From Cynocephalus volans (Eukaryota; Chordata; Mammalia; Dermoptera; Cynocephalidae): a DNA stretch of 64,000 nt. Position 1 is the stretch's first letter. Every line of letters starts with the position of its first letter. The DNA lies in contig NC_084475.1 of the NCBI RefSeq assembly GCF_027409185.1, positions 13,102,130-13,166,129 on the forward strand. The letters are read 5' to 3'. Positions 1 through 13,600 of the stretch are shown here, piece after piece. The translations under genes and the position numbers were made by a program. A model generated the notes under the pieces. That model was not told where the DNA came from. It ran no database searches and saw only the letters and a list, made by a program, of their open reading frames with translations.

Positions 1-1870
1 AAAAATATTCTGTTTACTTCTTCCTCTGCTCTAGAAAGTCGGGGGTCAGGGAGGAGGAAAGGAGATCCCTAGAAAAGGTTCCCTCGGTGGTGTCTCCTAA
101 CATATTATTTCTACATTAGTATTATCAGGCTAGTTACCCAAAGACAGATGCCGAACAAGAAGCTGATCACGTTTCCCAATCTTATTTGCAAACAAGCGTT
201 CATTTCCTGCTTATCAAGGCACAGTGCGGGTACTTTGTCCATTTGAATCATTGTCTTAAGCCAGTGATGCAAACCACTGAGCCAGGTTTGCCCCAGACAG
301 AGCCTGGATGCTCAATGTCATTGAGCTCAAGGAGCAGATAATTAGTATTGAAAGGTGTGATTGCAGCCCAGTCAGCCAGGTAATCAGCCCCTGATTTCTC
401 CACAGGATTCTAGACCAATTGGAAATCTTAGCCCAAGAGGAGGCTGGAGGGAATTATCCTGGAAGCGTAGTATCCCTTTTCAAATATAAACACCAGACAA
501 TTATCCCAGCCAGTTAGCCCTTCCTTGCTCTCAGCACACCGCGTCCCAGGCCATGAGCAGAAGGACCCCAGCTCTGCCCACGCAGCTGTCTTCCAGGCTT
601 AGCTTCCCAGGACTCTTCCATCAGCTCCTCATTGCACCTTCCAAGACTGTCGCAACCCTGGGATGTCTCTGCAGAGTGAGCCTCTTCATCCTGGCACTTG
701 TTTTGCAAACATTTGGCTGCTTCATGGGAACCTGCCTCGACCTGAGGCCTGAGCTCCCTCTTGGCTGGGATGGTAAAGGGCTGGTCTCTTTTCCCACTCA
801 GATCTGATAGCTTGGAAGTGACAGACTGGAATGGATCTTTCTACTATCCCTTCAAAGATGGGATGCCAGTTCTCAGGACTCAAAAGCCGACAGCCAACTT
901 TGACATGAAACTTGGTTGAATATTTAAATGGACATTCATATCCAAACCAAATTTTTAGGCAAGTAGAGAAAGGTTCAAAGCAAGGTCTCCTTTCTGACCA
1001 TAGGTGTCCCCTTCTCTATGGACAGGGATGCCACCTGGCAAGGAAGATACATGTGGCAGTGGAGCTGCTTTTCTATCAAAGGATGCTTTCTCCATTCTCT
1101 CTCCAGTGCTTTGCTTTAACCAAATCCACAATGGCTAACATAGTTAGACAGCAAAATAAACATGTGTGGCTATAAAATGCTGACTTTTCCAGGCTCTCGC
1201 GGAGTTTATGCAGCCTGCTACCTGCCCCTGGACTCAGAGGGAGGGCCCAGCGTATAAACAAAGTTTGCATGCAAGACTCTATGTATTATCAACATGTCAC
1301 GTTCGGGCTCCTGCCAACCTCACAGCAGACACATAACTCTCCATTATGTAATGTGCAGATCAGCAAGGTTTTGAGAAAAGAGGCTTTTTGTTCCTCAGAA
1401 CCTATTTCCACCCAGAGCGAATGTCCTCGAATCAGGCTGAGCAACTGTCAGGGGCCAGTCCCCTAAAATAGGTGCTCAGAGCTTCAGGCCACTCCTGCTC
1501 TTTCTTCACTCTAGAAACGCTGAGATTAGAGATCCCTGTGCAAAGGCCCTCTTGCCTGCTGGGGAAGCCTCATCTTGCTTCCACGCACCATATTTTTTTC
1601 CCCAACATTTGATTATAAAAACTTTTAAATATCAAAAAAATTTGAAAGAATCCTACAATAACCACCAGGAGACCTATTTTTAAGTTCGTCCTCTCTCACA
1701 CATGACTCTTGAATTCTTATTTTTTTCTCCGTGAAACATTTTTGAAGATACCTGAAATGGGAAACCTGTGGCATGGGAGATTGGTACCACATGGTTGCTC
1801 AAGTGGCAATCCAGGGAGTCTCTAGGTCTTCTTCAGAAATGAAAAGTGCTCAGGCTTGCTTCAATAACAG
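1..1870. other. Unique upstream intergenic DNA
   Basis: No gene, no recognisable repeat and no CpG density. A weakly A/T-rich patch lies at 1588-1740. Short open frames here show no family resemblance. Confidence 0.6.
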
Positions 1871-2130
1871 ACAGACCTGGGTTTCCATCTCAGCCCCTCC
1901 ACTTACTGGCTTATGTGATTCTGGATGTCTTACTTTACTGCTCTGAGCCCGAGTTTTGCCTTCAATTTATTACGGGCATAAGAACTAACCCAGTTAACAT
2001 CTAGTGAGTGCTTATTAGATGCCAGGAATTCTTCCACATGACACCCACTAGCTCTAAGCCTCCCGGTACCCTCATGCAGGGGGGCACTAGTGTTTTCCCC
2101 CATGCAGAGAATCAGGCTGGAAGCCCAAGC
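1871..2130 (+). repeat. MIR SINE fossil
   Basis: Diverged match to the MIR consensus: GACCTGGGTTTCCATCTCAG, a CCACTTACTGGCTTATGTGA core, then CAGTTAACATCTAGTGAGTG and the 3' region. MIR is an ancient tRNA-derived SINE shared by all mammals. Confidence 0.6.
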
Positions 2131-5100
2131 CTGCTGCCCATGGTGCTGTTTGAAATGAGCAAGAGTGTATATGGTGCACTTGGCACAAAGCTTTTACTCA
2201 TAGGAGATTTTCAACAAATAATTCAAGGATTACTAATATTATCAGCAATGGCAGTATTTTTACAGAGGGCACCCAATCAGCACCCAATTATAGCTGAGCA
2301 CATAACCAATAGTAAGTGAGTCTCATTGCCCTGGCTTCCTACTGTCTATTCTTTTAACAGCTGAAGCCATGGATACTGCCCTAGCACTGAAGGCAGCACC
2401 CCAAAAACAAGGGTTTACTTGGAGAGGAATTTTCTGGGTAGTTGGCAAAGACTTTTCTGCAAAGCATTGCTTTGAGTACTCAAATTTTTAATTAAGAACA
2501 CTGGGTGGCATGGTTGTGATAGGGAAATAGGAGATGTTAAAATACCATAATTGGGTACCTCTGAGTCATATCAGATAAACAGAATTCAGACACTGGCACT
2601 TGTTAAGGTATACCTTGCATTGGCCGGATCATCTTTTTTTTAAAAAAAGTGATGGAAATTTATCAAACCCAAACTCTGTCCATATGCTGTACTGTAAACA
2701 TGGCTATTGACATTGTGGAAATATTCCCAGACTGGTTCATCCCTTGCCTGTTCAGCTCAATGATATTTTCCATGGTGACTGCCACACAGATTCTAAACCT
2801 TAAAGATTCTGGGGTGGGTGCCCCATAGATAATTAGCTTTTCTCTGTTTCTAGGTAAGGCATGGGTTTTCTTAAAAGCAAGTAGACTGACATCTTTCAGC
2901 CTAAAAGCTCTTGACTGCTTCCAACTTTCCCCTCATCCTAAGTTTCTCCAAACTCACTCTAACCAGACTCCTCCACAAGGGAGCATGCCAAAGATCTGTA
3001 AGGTAAGTCTCCTGACCTTGGCAAAGGCAGAAGAAAGAGTTGGGTGGATACTAACATTTAATGAAGAGCCTCCTTTGAGTAAGAGATAAGAGATAGAACT
3101 GAAGCCCAGAGATGTGGCATAGCTTTTCCAAAGTCACAGACCAAGGTGACCAAAAGAAAGAGATGATCCAGGAATTCTGAATCCCAGATGCTGCTGTACA
3201 TTCCATCAGTAATAATTCCCTGAGCATAAATCCAGAGACCTGGGAACTAAAACAAATCCAACTGTAGAACAAGTGTTTTAGGATAGAAATGGAAAGCACC
3301 CTAATAATCTTGTCTTTCTCATAGGGATAAAGCATCAGATCCATCGAGACAGGACACTGTTGATAAATCTGTTAAATTCTGCATCCAAGATGGAAAGAAA
3401 GGGCATGTCCTGAGTCCTCACCATGGATGGTTGTCGAAGATGAGTTGGAGTTTGGAGAACTGGAGCCAGAGTTTGGAAAAGAGATCCCCAATCTAGGAAT
3501 AAGACCAAGATCCACAGAAGAGATGGACATGTTGAAGGAAATGGACCATCACCTGACCCAATAGTGAAACTCTCCCAAAAGGAGAGTTACTAGCATTTCC
3601 AGAGCTATGTCTACACAAGTAGGATTCTCACTAAAATCTGAAAAGGAGAAGGAGAGAGGGGAAAGGAGGGATAAAATCAGGTGGCAGAGTCCACCAGGAG
3701 CTTTCGTGTGTCCATTAGAATGATAGCTAAGGACTTGCTCTTGGGACAGACAATCCTGCCAAGACGTCTGGTCACATTCATCCTTCCTCAGGCTGCAGAA
3801 GTTCGCTGCCAGCAGCAGACATGTCACCGCAGAGAAACAATCGAGGATGAGAAGGGAAGGTGGTGTCTCAGGTGAGCTGGCGGCACAGCTCTGTGGACTG
3901 CCCTGGTTTTGAACATACCCACAGAACCGTGCAAAGCCAAGTGTTCTCCACACTGGGCCAGACTTTCCTACCCCACCCTGGGGGTCTGCCAGTTTTTGCT
4001 GGCTCTCCCTCCAGTGTCAAGCCTTCTTGTGAAATGACTGGTACTTCCTGCTTCCCGTCGCACCCCAGACCCAGACACGCCACCTCTCCCTGGGTATCCG
4101 CCCTATAGCCTAATGAAAGGGAGCCAAGGGGCTCTTGAGGACACGGAAGCCCCTGTTCAGATGAAGACAAAAGGAACGGGGTCACCTCTTCCCTGTGCCC
4201 TACTTTTCTTCCACCTTTTTTCTTCTCTCCTTCTCCCCTACTATGGTCGCTGCTCCTTGGCCTTGATTCAGCACCACATTCCTGCTTCTTTGTGTCCCAG
4301 CCTCCCAGCTGCACGGCCGTGGGGATGTTCAGAGAGTTATAGCTCCAAGAAATTCTCATCTCCATAGACCTGTCTACCCACCTCCCACCTGGCCTCCAGA
4401 GAAACAGCCAACATTCCTTCAGTCCCACAGAGAAAGGGTGTGACTCAGATTACTCAATGAAGCCTCCAAGCCAGCATCTCATGCCCCCAAAACAATAGAG
4501 TTCTATTTTTCTTGGACTTCATTCGTTTTATTTGGTTTCTCCTTTGATTAGCAGGAAAAAATCCTCTCCTTCCCCCCAGCACCTCTCTTAATCCACCAGC
4601 CTAGTTCTTCTTCTCTTCTGGTAAAATCCAACCGCCAACCTCTGTAAGGTAAAGCCTTGGATCATGAACTTGAGTGACGTCAGTGAGCTTGAGAAATGCC
4701 ATCCGTTTCTCCTGGGCTTTCTCACACGTGGGAATTGTCTCCTGGGAGTCTGCATCCCATCTCTGATATGTTTGTTTTGGATGCTAATCCCAGGACGCTG
4801 GGTGAGGTGTTAGGCAGACTGACCTTTCCTGTTTTCTGAGTCAGTGATCTTAGATCACTAAGTCAGGTTCAGTGTTGAAAATTAAAATCAATGTGTGGGG
4901 CCCATAAGAGGGAGCCAGGAAGGTAGGAACAATTGGGTGGAAGGGGAAGGTGACACTTGGTTTTGGTTGAAATAAATAAACAAAAACCTATCTATCTGCT
5001 GTCAAATCCATCCTCATCTAAAAGGGAGTCTGTGTATTTGGTATGAGGGACACATCACAAAGAATATTGCAGGGACATGACCCATCTGGACACATACTGC

Positions 5101-5593
5101 CTCTGAAAGGGCTACAGCCTATCTAAACCCCCAAGGCAGCTTCTATCGAACCCCAAACATCCAAACCTTGTGGTATTCAGGGAATCTTTGTTTGATCATC
5201 TGCTGAGCTCTTGAAGTATGTCAGGCTCCGAGGATATTAAAGCAGTATCTTACCTCTCAACAGGCTAGAGCATTTAGGGCACCTACCAATTCCACCCCCA
5301 GCTTCTCTATCAAGCAAACAGATCTGATGGAATAACAATGCTAATAATGCCAGGTGTTTGGTTTGGATTGGCTTTTTAAATCCAGCTCTTATTTCAGAAG
5401 CCAAAATCCCAAGCGGGCCTGAACCAATGCAGCCTAAATATAAAACTCAGGCAACTTTTCATTTTTAATATGAGAAAATTGACTTGCTGAGAAGCAAAGT
5501 ATTTTACAGATAGTCACAAAACATATTTACAGGGACAAAGAGGTCACATTTTTGGTCTAAGGAACTCGACTCAGAATTATTACTTGAAAGAGA
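2131..5593. other. Unique upstream intergenic DNA with a palindrome and an NR5A1-like half-site
   Basis: No coding potential beyond chance frames. TGACCTT (AAGGTCA on the minus strand) is at 4820-4826, and a perfect hyphenated palindrome AGTGATCT-T-AGATCACT at 4843-4859. This part and the next kilobase lie 13-14.5 kb before the SOX9 start, about where TES/TESCO is in mouse and human. Confidence 0.5.
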
Positions 5594-5638
5594 TGTGTGT
5601 GTGTGTGTGTGTGTGCGTGTGTGTGTGTGTGTGTGTGC

Positions 5639-5687
<49 letters not shown>
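5594..5687. repeat. (TG)n microsatellite
   Basis: 94 bp of TG dinucleotides with three CG substitutions. It is one of the longest simple repeats in the window and likely polymorphic. Confidence 0.97.
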
Positions 5688-5688
<1 letters not shown>

Positions 5689-8329
5689 AGGTGCATTGTG
5701 TTGACAAAAACTGGCTTTTGGTCTTAACCAAATATTCTGATCCATCTACTTAAGCTTTGTTTCAATAAAGTCTTCACTCTCCAATCTCCCAAGCCAACAA
5801 TCAAACATTTTACTCTCACTTAACTAATTCCAGCATACAGTCTGGGCTTCCTTCTACTTACACACATCAAGCAGAGCAAGTGTAATTCTTTTCAACAAAT
5901 ATTTGTTGAGTATCAATTACATGCAAGTCATTTGTTCAAATCAGAAAATAAAAAACACCAAATCCACTTGTGAAACAAATCATCCTATCATACTCTTCAT
6001 ATGTGTTTCCAAAATTTAGCAACTTACCCATATAATCCTGTTCTCAAGAAGGGACAACTTGATTATAAAAGGAAAGAAAATATCCCTATTTTCTTTTCTC
6101 TGAGAAAGCACACACACACACACACACACACACGTATAAAATAATGATTTGTCTAGTAAGATTCACACATAGGTCACATATGTAATAGACGAGGCTGGTC
6201 GAAATCTAAACTCCAACTACGCACCAATTTTTTTAAGTCTCCACAAAAAGAAAACGAGAAAAGGAAAACTGAACAACACCCCAAAGGAGTCAGATCCCCT
6301 TTCTATATTGTCAGGTAATTGTTAGCAGAAATCGGCTGTAATAACAAGCCATTTTAAAGGAATGCCAATTCAATTCCATCCTGCTTAAAGAAGATCCAGA
6401 ATCCGCCTTTGTTCCCAACCTGGGCAGTTTTGAGAAAATAACAATACCTTCTTTCAGAAACTGTGGGGAATCTGAAAGGTAGGACTCTTGCTCTCCCAGA
6501 TAAGCTGTGGCAGCAGAGGTGCTGCCGTCAGGAGGGAGGCTGGTGTTAGCCCTCGGGAGTCAACTAGGAGCACCCACAGGAGTGCACCAGCCTCATCACA
6601 GGGAGCAAGGCGAGCAGGCAGCAGGAAGAAAGCAAGCTGCTTTCAGAAACTTAAAAACGATCTCCACTCCTCAGTGTGGACTTGAGTACAGCCAAGGCCT
6701 CCCTGGACGGCAGAACCGCCCGCCTCTTCAGAACTGTCTCCTCTTCCGCCATCCCACTGATGGTATGTTTGCAATCTGGGACTGTTTTCTGCAGCTGATT
6801 CCTTCCAAGAGTCTGAGGTTTAGAGTTTGGGTGAGCTTGATGGTTAGCCTTTCCCCCCTTACCTTTTTATTCACAGTTTCCAATACACAAAGCACTTTAC
6901 AATATCCATGGAAACCTTCATGGCCACAGACTTAGAATATGACTGTGACCAAGTGTCAGACACGGGGAAGGTATCTGAGAGTGTCCGGTTATGTGGCATG
7001 AATCTGTTGCTCTCTCTTTCTCTAAGATGGTCCCCAAAGTGGTCTCTTTGCAAAGGGCCACACTGACAAGGACATTAGCTAAGACAGCAGCACCATCTGA
7101 CATGACGGATGAAGAATGAAGTTGCCCTTGAGTTGGCAGATTTGTGTGGCTGCATAGCACAGAGCCAAGCCACTCTTAGACATTCACGAAATGTTTGTGG
7201 GATAAATGTGCACTGCTTTTTTAAAAGAGCTGTGTCATTGTTAGAGCACACTGGACACTTCCCAAAAGCGGGAGTCTTAACATTTGGATTTTTCATAGTT
7301 CTTGTCCCCTCTAGCCTCCCTGGCTCCCCCAGGAAGGATCAGAGCTCAAGGAAAGTCAATAAAATGTGCTACCAAACTAACTGATCTTTGTCCTTCTCTT
7401 GAAATCCTCTGTCTCCATTCTGTACTTCTGGAGACAGTCCTTAGCAATCGCCCTCACCCCATTCTTTCCATTTTCCAACCAATCATACAGGAATAATTCC
7501 CAAAAGCAAAAGGCTAAGCCCATTTGAATTCCAGTCTGACTCTCCCATGGAGAAAACAGCAAAAGAGCCATGGAAAGGACAACAAAATGGTCAGTGAACC
7601 TGAGCTCCAGGTCTCCCCAGCCACCTCTGTGCCCTATGGTATTGAGCAAGTGAAACCTCACTTCTGTGCTCAGCTGCTGCTTTTCTTAAACCAGCATACC
7701 AACCTCCCTCCCACCTGTTACGCATGATATGCGTTTTAAACCCCAATGTTTGCTATACAAATGAAATGTGTTATCATTCAGACCTGGTTTGAACCAGAGG
7801 ATTCTAATCTCAACTCCTCCCAAAAAGAATGTGTCCTTGTCCTACATGGTACTTCAGCATAAGGGGGCAAATTGAAGTCTGGGTGGGCGAGGAAAATAGA
7901 TACAAGAGCAAACAACTAGTACCAGTAAGGTGCAGACAACAGAGGAAACCACCCCAATGCCATCCATATCTGTCATGGCCTATGCAAAATGCAAAGCAGA
8001 CACCAAGATTAAATTCTAAGAAGTCTCTCTTCCCTCCCAACCCATTCTCTTCCATTGATAATCTTATTTGGGGGATGTCATTCTCAAAAGTGGATTAACA
8101 TTGCCCCCCCCAAAAAATGTAGTCCGAAAGAAACAAGGCAAGGCCAAAAAAAAAGGCCAAGGGTAAATCAGTTTACCCCAGTGTAGAACAGAGGTGATTA
8201 GCAACATAGCCCATCCAGTCTTCATGTTAAGTTGAGTGTTTGCACAGTAAGCAGCAAAGACTTGGTAGCTATTGTTTTTGGTTGTTGGTTTGTTTCACTG
8301 TTGTTGCTAGTGTTGGTTTTTACCTCTTA
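5688..8329. other. Unique upstream intergenic DNA; includes a (CA)n at 6109-6133
   Basis: No gene seen. SOX-type motifs CCTTTGTTCC (near 6408) and AATAACAATA (near 6438) occur 30 bp apart in a repeat-free stretch at about 6300-6480. A short L2-like scrap (AACAAATATTTGTTGAGTA) is at about 5894-5912. Confidence 0.5.
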
Positions 8330-8515
8330 ACACCTACAGCTGTGAGATTTTAGACAAGTGAATTAACCACTCTAAACCTCAGTCTTCTCATCTGTAACAT
8401 GAGGATAAAAATTAGAACCACAAAAGGTTTTCTGGAGGGATGCAGGTGTTATATCCAGATGAAACCCTTAGCAGATTGCCAAGCACATCATAAGAGCTCT
8501 GCAAACATTTCCTCT
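8330..8515 (+). repeat. MIR SINE fossil
   Basis: Contains the MIR core as TGTGAGATTTTAGACAAGTG, AACCTCAGTCTTCTCATCTG and a 3' CCAAGCACATCATAAGAGCT. Diverged but clear. Confidence 0.7.
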
Positions 8516-10929
8516 TATGAAAAGAAAAGAGAAGAGAAGAAGAAAGGAAAAGGGGGAGGGTGATAATGGAGGGTCTTGCACTTCCAAAATGATGAGGACT
8601 TTTCCAGGTTTAAGGGGATGGTGGCATTCCATTTTTGCTTTGTAGAGTAAAATGATTCTGAAAATCTGGACAAGCCTGGATCAAGAAATTTAAAAAAGGC
8701 TGCCACGTTACACAGAGATGAAAGAAATCCTGGCAAACATCAGAGTAGGAATGAAGTAAAATGATTACTATGAAACAAAAAGTTAACCAATGCACCATTT
8801 CTGCAAACTCAGAGAAGTTCTCATGAAAAGAAAATTAAAAGAATGGAGGACACATTGGCTATGCATGGTTCAAGTCACACTTTGTTCTCTGCTCCTGGGA
8901 GACAAAGGCAGAGAAACCCTGATTAGGGGAGAAGGGAGGAGATAAGATCACAGACCCCATTCACAAAAGAGTGGAGCCCCGTCTCTCCATGCGACCCAAA
9001 AAAGAGCTAGTGCCCCAACAAGAGTGCAGGGAGAGTGGTAAGATGGGGAGGAGTGGGTTTCTTAGATGCACTGGACTGTGTGCCTGGGAGACAGACTTCC
9101 ATGGTCACAGCAGCACGTGGAATTCTGTGCATGCATCGGGACGTGGGGGAGGCAGGCATGGCTCCCGAGACACGGGATCCAGAGATCTGCCTCTCCCATT
9201 AACTGCGTGACCTTGAGCAAACGACACGCTCTTTTCAGAGGTTCAGTTTCTTCATGTGAAAAGCAAAGAGAATAATTTCTTCCTCTGTCAGCCTCCTAGA
9301 AATATCCAGGGAACAGAGTCGACGAGTGAATGTAAGGGCACTTCAGAAGCAAAAGCAGGAAGCCGCAGCAAGGAATGTCCATTAGCATTGGAATTATGTT
9401 TTCAGCAATAGGTGTGAAGGGACAAGAGCACATGAACATGTGTGCTTTAGAGTGATGTGTGCATGTGTGTGTACAAGGGGGGGGGTAGGGAGGTGTGTGC
9501 TCCCAGGATTCCTTTATGTGAATGAGTGATTCTGAAGCATATGAATGGGTGTTTGTTCAGGGCAAACCATGCAGAGCTGTGATCAGTGAGTCCAGGCAAA
9601 GGCTGGTTATGCAGGGAGAGGGATAGAGGCCACGCTGTGGGTGGAAGTGGACAAAGCAGGGAGAATACAGGCTCTAAAAAGACTGAGGCCATCACCAAAG
9701 CTGCTCCTCCCCCAGCTGGCATCCCACATTTCACATATGGGGTGGCTGCCCACATCTGGAAGAGAATGGGCATCCTTCACCCCTCATTGCATCACCCCAA
9801 CCCATCTGAGCAACAGGTTTCATCCAGAAGCAGTAAAAAGCTATGGCACTTTGGACATGTGATAACTAAGTCAATACCTGTTGAAACGAACTCCGCCCAT
9901 CCCACCCCACTCCCAAGCCAATCCACTCCTGTTTCTTATTTCCCTCTGCTTCTTTCTTTCTTTCTTCTCTTCTCCTTCTCCTTCCAAATAAATCACAGTT
10001 TGGATTAGGGGCAAAGGTGGAGATGGGTGATTTTGTTTTTCGAATGCCTGGTGTTGGGGAGGATGTAGGGTTGCAGGCTCAGATGGTATTGCCAGTCCCC
10101 AAAGTTCATAGACACCACACACCCATGCACACTCACTTCCATTCTCGCGTTCCCTTTAAATCCCACCACCCCCCTTCCTTCCATAGGAGGGGCTAGGGAG
10201 GGCTTCTGGGGCTCTGGGGACTGCAGTCCCTGGGGCCATCTGGGAGTGATTAGGCTGCAGATTTCAGGTAGCTCCAGCCACACGTGCGGCCCACATGACA
10301 CCCACTAATTCTATACCCACAGCTCTCCTTCTCCAAACAAACAGCAAAATGCCTTCCCGAAAGGAGCTGCAGAGAAAGGCTGGGTCATAATTGTCTCCTA
10401 GACACCCCACCCCCCCATCATCCCCGCCCACCACTCATTCAACAGTCAGCCTCACCACCAGGGCTCCTCTGTAAAAAGACTGAGCTGTGCTTAGAAAAGC
10501 AAGAGAGAAAACCAGGAAGAAAAAAAAAAATTTATGATCATTGTATATTTGGGTAGCAAGGTCCGGGGGTTTTAGAAGTTCTGATATGTTAATAATGATT
10601 TCAGTTTGTGGTTTGATTGTTTTCACAAAACCTGCAAATCCAAGACAGAAATGTATAAAGATTGCAATCTGAAAGCTTTATATCCGTCACTCCAAATATT
10701 CTCCAAAGGAGTGTCTCCAACACTGTTTGTTATAGGAAGAAGTCAGAGGTAGAAAATTTAGAAGAAGGAACCAGGACAAGGACAGATTTCTTTATGTCAT
10801 AGGCAGCCATCTACAAGATATATTTTGGGGACAGCTACAAGGACATCCAATCTAACTAGACAAGGTGTCCCACTATGTGCCTGAGCTAAAATCCTACCAT
10901 TAGGTATTCATTGCTTTGGCTAAATTTTG
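8516..10929. other. Unique upstream DNA with one MIR
   Basis: Apart from the MIR at 9165-9310 I see only purine-rich and pyrimidine-rich patches (8516-8565 GA-rich; 9945-9985 CT-rich) and a G run at 9477-9485. No supported gene. Confidence 0.5.
9165..9310 (+). repeat. MIR SINE fragment
   Basis: Matches the MIR middle region: TGCCTCTCCCATTAACTGCG, then TGACCTTGAGCAAACGACAC, then GTTCAGTTTCTTCATGTG. Confidence 0.6.
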
Positions 10930-11190
10930 GCATTTGTGCCTTCAGTGAACATTTATTCAGTGTCTATGTGGCACACAGACTGGGAATACAAAGAGGATAA
11001 CACTGTGTGCTTGTCCTCAAGGAGATCACAGTTTAGTGGTGAACATATATACACAAGGACAAATGACAGCACAGCAGAGGCCTGGATAACATGTTATCAG
11101 AACACAGAGATGGGAGCAAATATCTATCCCTGGGAGTCCTGAAGTCTTCACAGAGGAGTTGGCATTTGAACTGGGTCTCTAACCCTTATT
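10930..11190 (-). repeat. L2 LINE 3'-end fragment
   Basis: On the + strand it reads like the reverse of the L2 3' end: AGTGAACATTTATTCAGTGT, GGGAATACAAAGAGGATAAC, then CTCAAGGAGATCACAGTTTA and a degraded inner part. Confidence 0.6.
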
Positions 11191-13600
11191 AAAGTCTGGC
11201 TACCTCTTGAGACAGAGAACATACTAAGCCTTAATAGTCATTTACTCCATAGTCTGAATGAGTCACGCATCTTTCCTAAAATGAAATAGGCGAGGGCAAC
11301 TTTAATCTAAGGGAGACACCAGCCCTGAAAAGGAGTCTTGCAGAAAAGGATTGTAAGGGGAAGACTCCCCACTTCTTGGTTTGCCTTGATTAAAAGTCAA
11401 AATGCCTCAGGCAGAAATGAAGTTAGGACAGGGGAGCCCAGAGAAAGAAGAAGGGGGTAGGTGAGTTTTTATTCCATCCTCTGCCTTAACTGTGCAGTCC
11501 TCCTGGTTGATTCTCCTGTACTAATCCAAAAGTTGGCTGCAGCAGGTCTCAGGCCTGGCCGAGCTAAGGCCAGCTTGGAGGCAAATGCCCAATTGATATC
11601 ACCCTGAAGCCCTGCTTTCCTCAGACCTAAGCTCCTGGAGCAGAGTCAGAATTAAAAGAGCCACCTAAGTGCCAGGAAAATACAAAGCAATTAGTGACTT
11701 TTGCTTTAGGCGAAATCTAAAGGGGAAAAAGATATCTTTGAGCCCCACCTCCCTGGTCCTTTTCCCCGAGACCACCATGTTCAGACCACTCAGCGTTTGG
11801 CCAATGCCACTCTCTTCTCCCCTAGAAGATTTCTTTGCTCCTGGAAAATCATCTGGAAACTGTCATCACCACTGTGCTGGCTGGCAGATGTCCTCCAAAG
11901 AGAGAATGAAGTGTACCACACACTACAAGGCATTTCTGGGCTTGGACCAAGAAGGGGTGGGGGACAGGGGGGTTGTGGGGGAGGAGGCGGTTCAGTCAAA
12001 GAACAGCACAGCATCACGATGGCTGGAAGAGGGGTGGCTCCCAGGGCCAAGAGGAAAGGGATGGGAAGGAGTCTGCTAGCAAGCCAGGAGCTTGGGGTGC
12101 CATTTCTCATTCATGTGTTGCCTTCCCTCAGTGATTTGATAGAGCCACAAAGATGGGAGGCAGCTTTCTATGACCCATGAGTTCTTTCAGGGCAAGAAAA
12201 GGAGAATCCGTGAAGGGGGCAGAGAAAGTCTCAGAATATTATGAGCTCAGAGGTTAAAGTGGTGTATGGGTGGGCAGAGGTTGAATTCTGACAGCAACCA
12301 GACCTGGAGAAAATTTAACAGCAGAGACCAAATCTTGTCTCCTTTGGATGTTTTGGAGCATAGTAAGCCTGCAAGGAATATTCACCACATTGATTGATTT
12401 GGGAAAGAGAATAATTTGGGATTGGGCTAACTGGGAGAGAGATGACAAGTGAAAGAATGACAGGGGAAGACATAGGATGGAAAGGACACAATGTCTCCAC
12501 AGCCTTGTGTTTCCTCTACCCAGAATGTTACTATGTCATCTGGAATCCTAGAGCGCACATTCAGTTAGCCACCCCACTCCTCCAATTTCTGCACAACCTC
12601 GTGATTGTCGATGCCTTGCAAATTTGCAAACACCAGTGGCCAACTGGTTTGCTTCCTGTGCTACCACATATGTTTAATATAGTTGGGGTTCAAACTAAAG
12701 CTCTATTTGGGGTTCCTTCAGAAGCCTCTGGAGCCAGCACGAGGGGAAGTGGGACCTTGGAGGCCTGGAGTGAATGCCTAGGTAGAGTACCTGAGCGGAC
12801 ACCACCCACCCTGCCTTCCTTCCCTACCAGAGACACAGCAACCCTTGATCAGACACCACCTTCTCCCCTGACTGCCAAGGAAAATATCTCAACCTGTGAG
12901 ATGTCACCGCTACTCAAGAAAGTGATATTTAAGGGAAAGATTAAATGCCCAGATACTTGAATCTACAGTGACCCTACCCCTAGATAGTACCAGTAACTAC
13001 TTATCTGTCTCTCCTTTGCCTGTGGATATTAAGACAGATGAGACTAAGACAGTCCTCTTCTGCCAACCAAAGCTGACTATTTTGTGAGCATTAGGGGCAC
13101 CCCAAAAGCAGGCAGTTTACGTAAACAGTCGATGCCTTGTGACTATGTTCTGTCAGTCTTTCCCTTACATTTCAGCCAATCTGAAAGTTGGGGAAAGAGA
13201 AGCAGGTTTCAGTCCTAGAACTCAGTGTGAAATAAAACAACCTGACCTTTCCCATTGGATGTAAACACATTTTGTCCTGAAGATAGTGACAGAGACACTG
13301 TGAGATTTTTCTGGGTCTTAACAATTTTTTAGGGGGGAGGATCCAAAAAACTGTCTCTCTCCCCTGCTGCAGTCCAAATTTCACAAACAATCTAAAAAAC
13401 GGGGGGGGGGGGGGAGGCAGAAAAAGTCATTTAATAATTCACTTATATTCCTTTTACATCAGTAAGAGAAAGGACCTTGAAAGAAAGATGATACAGAGAA
13501 AAGACAAAAACAAAGAAACAAAAACAAAAATCTCTGCTTTCTCAAAAAACCCCGATCTGCCTATTGAGGCTGGGAGAGACCCCCAGCCACCCCCGCCTCT
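11190..13600. other. Unique upstream DNA
   Basis: No gene or clear repeat. A run of 14 G is at 13401-13414, opposite a modest chance open frame. The sequence becomes CG-richer after about 13.55 kb. Confidence 0.5.

Noticed and set aside
5504..5745. His/Thr repeat proteins over the (TG)n tract
   Set aside because: Translations of a dinucleotide microsatellite.
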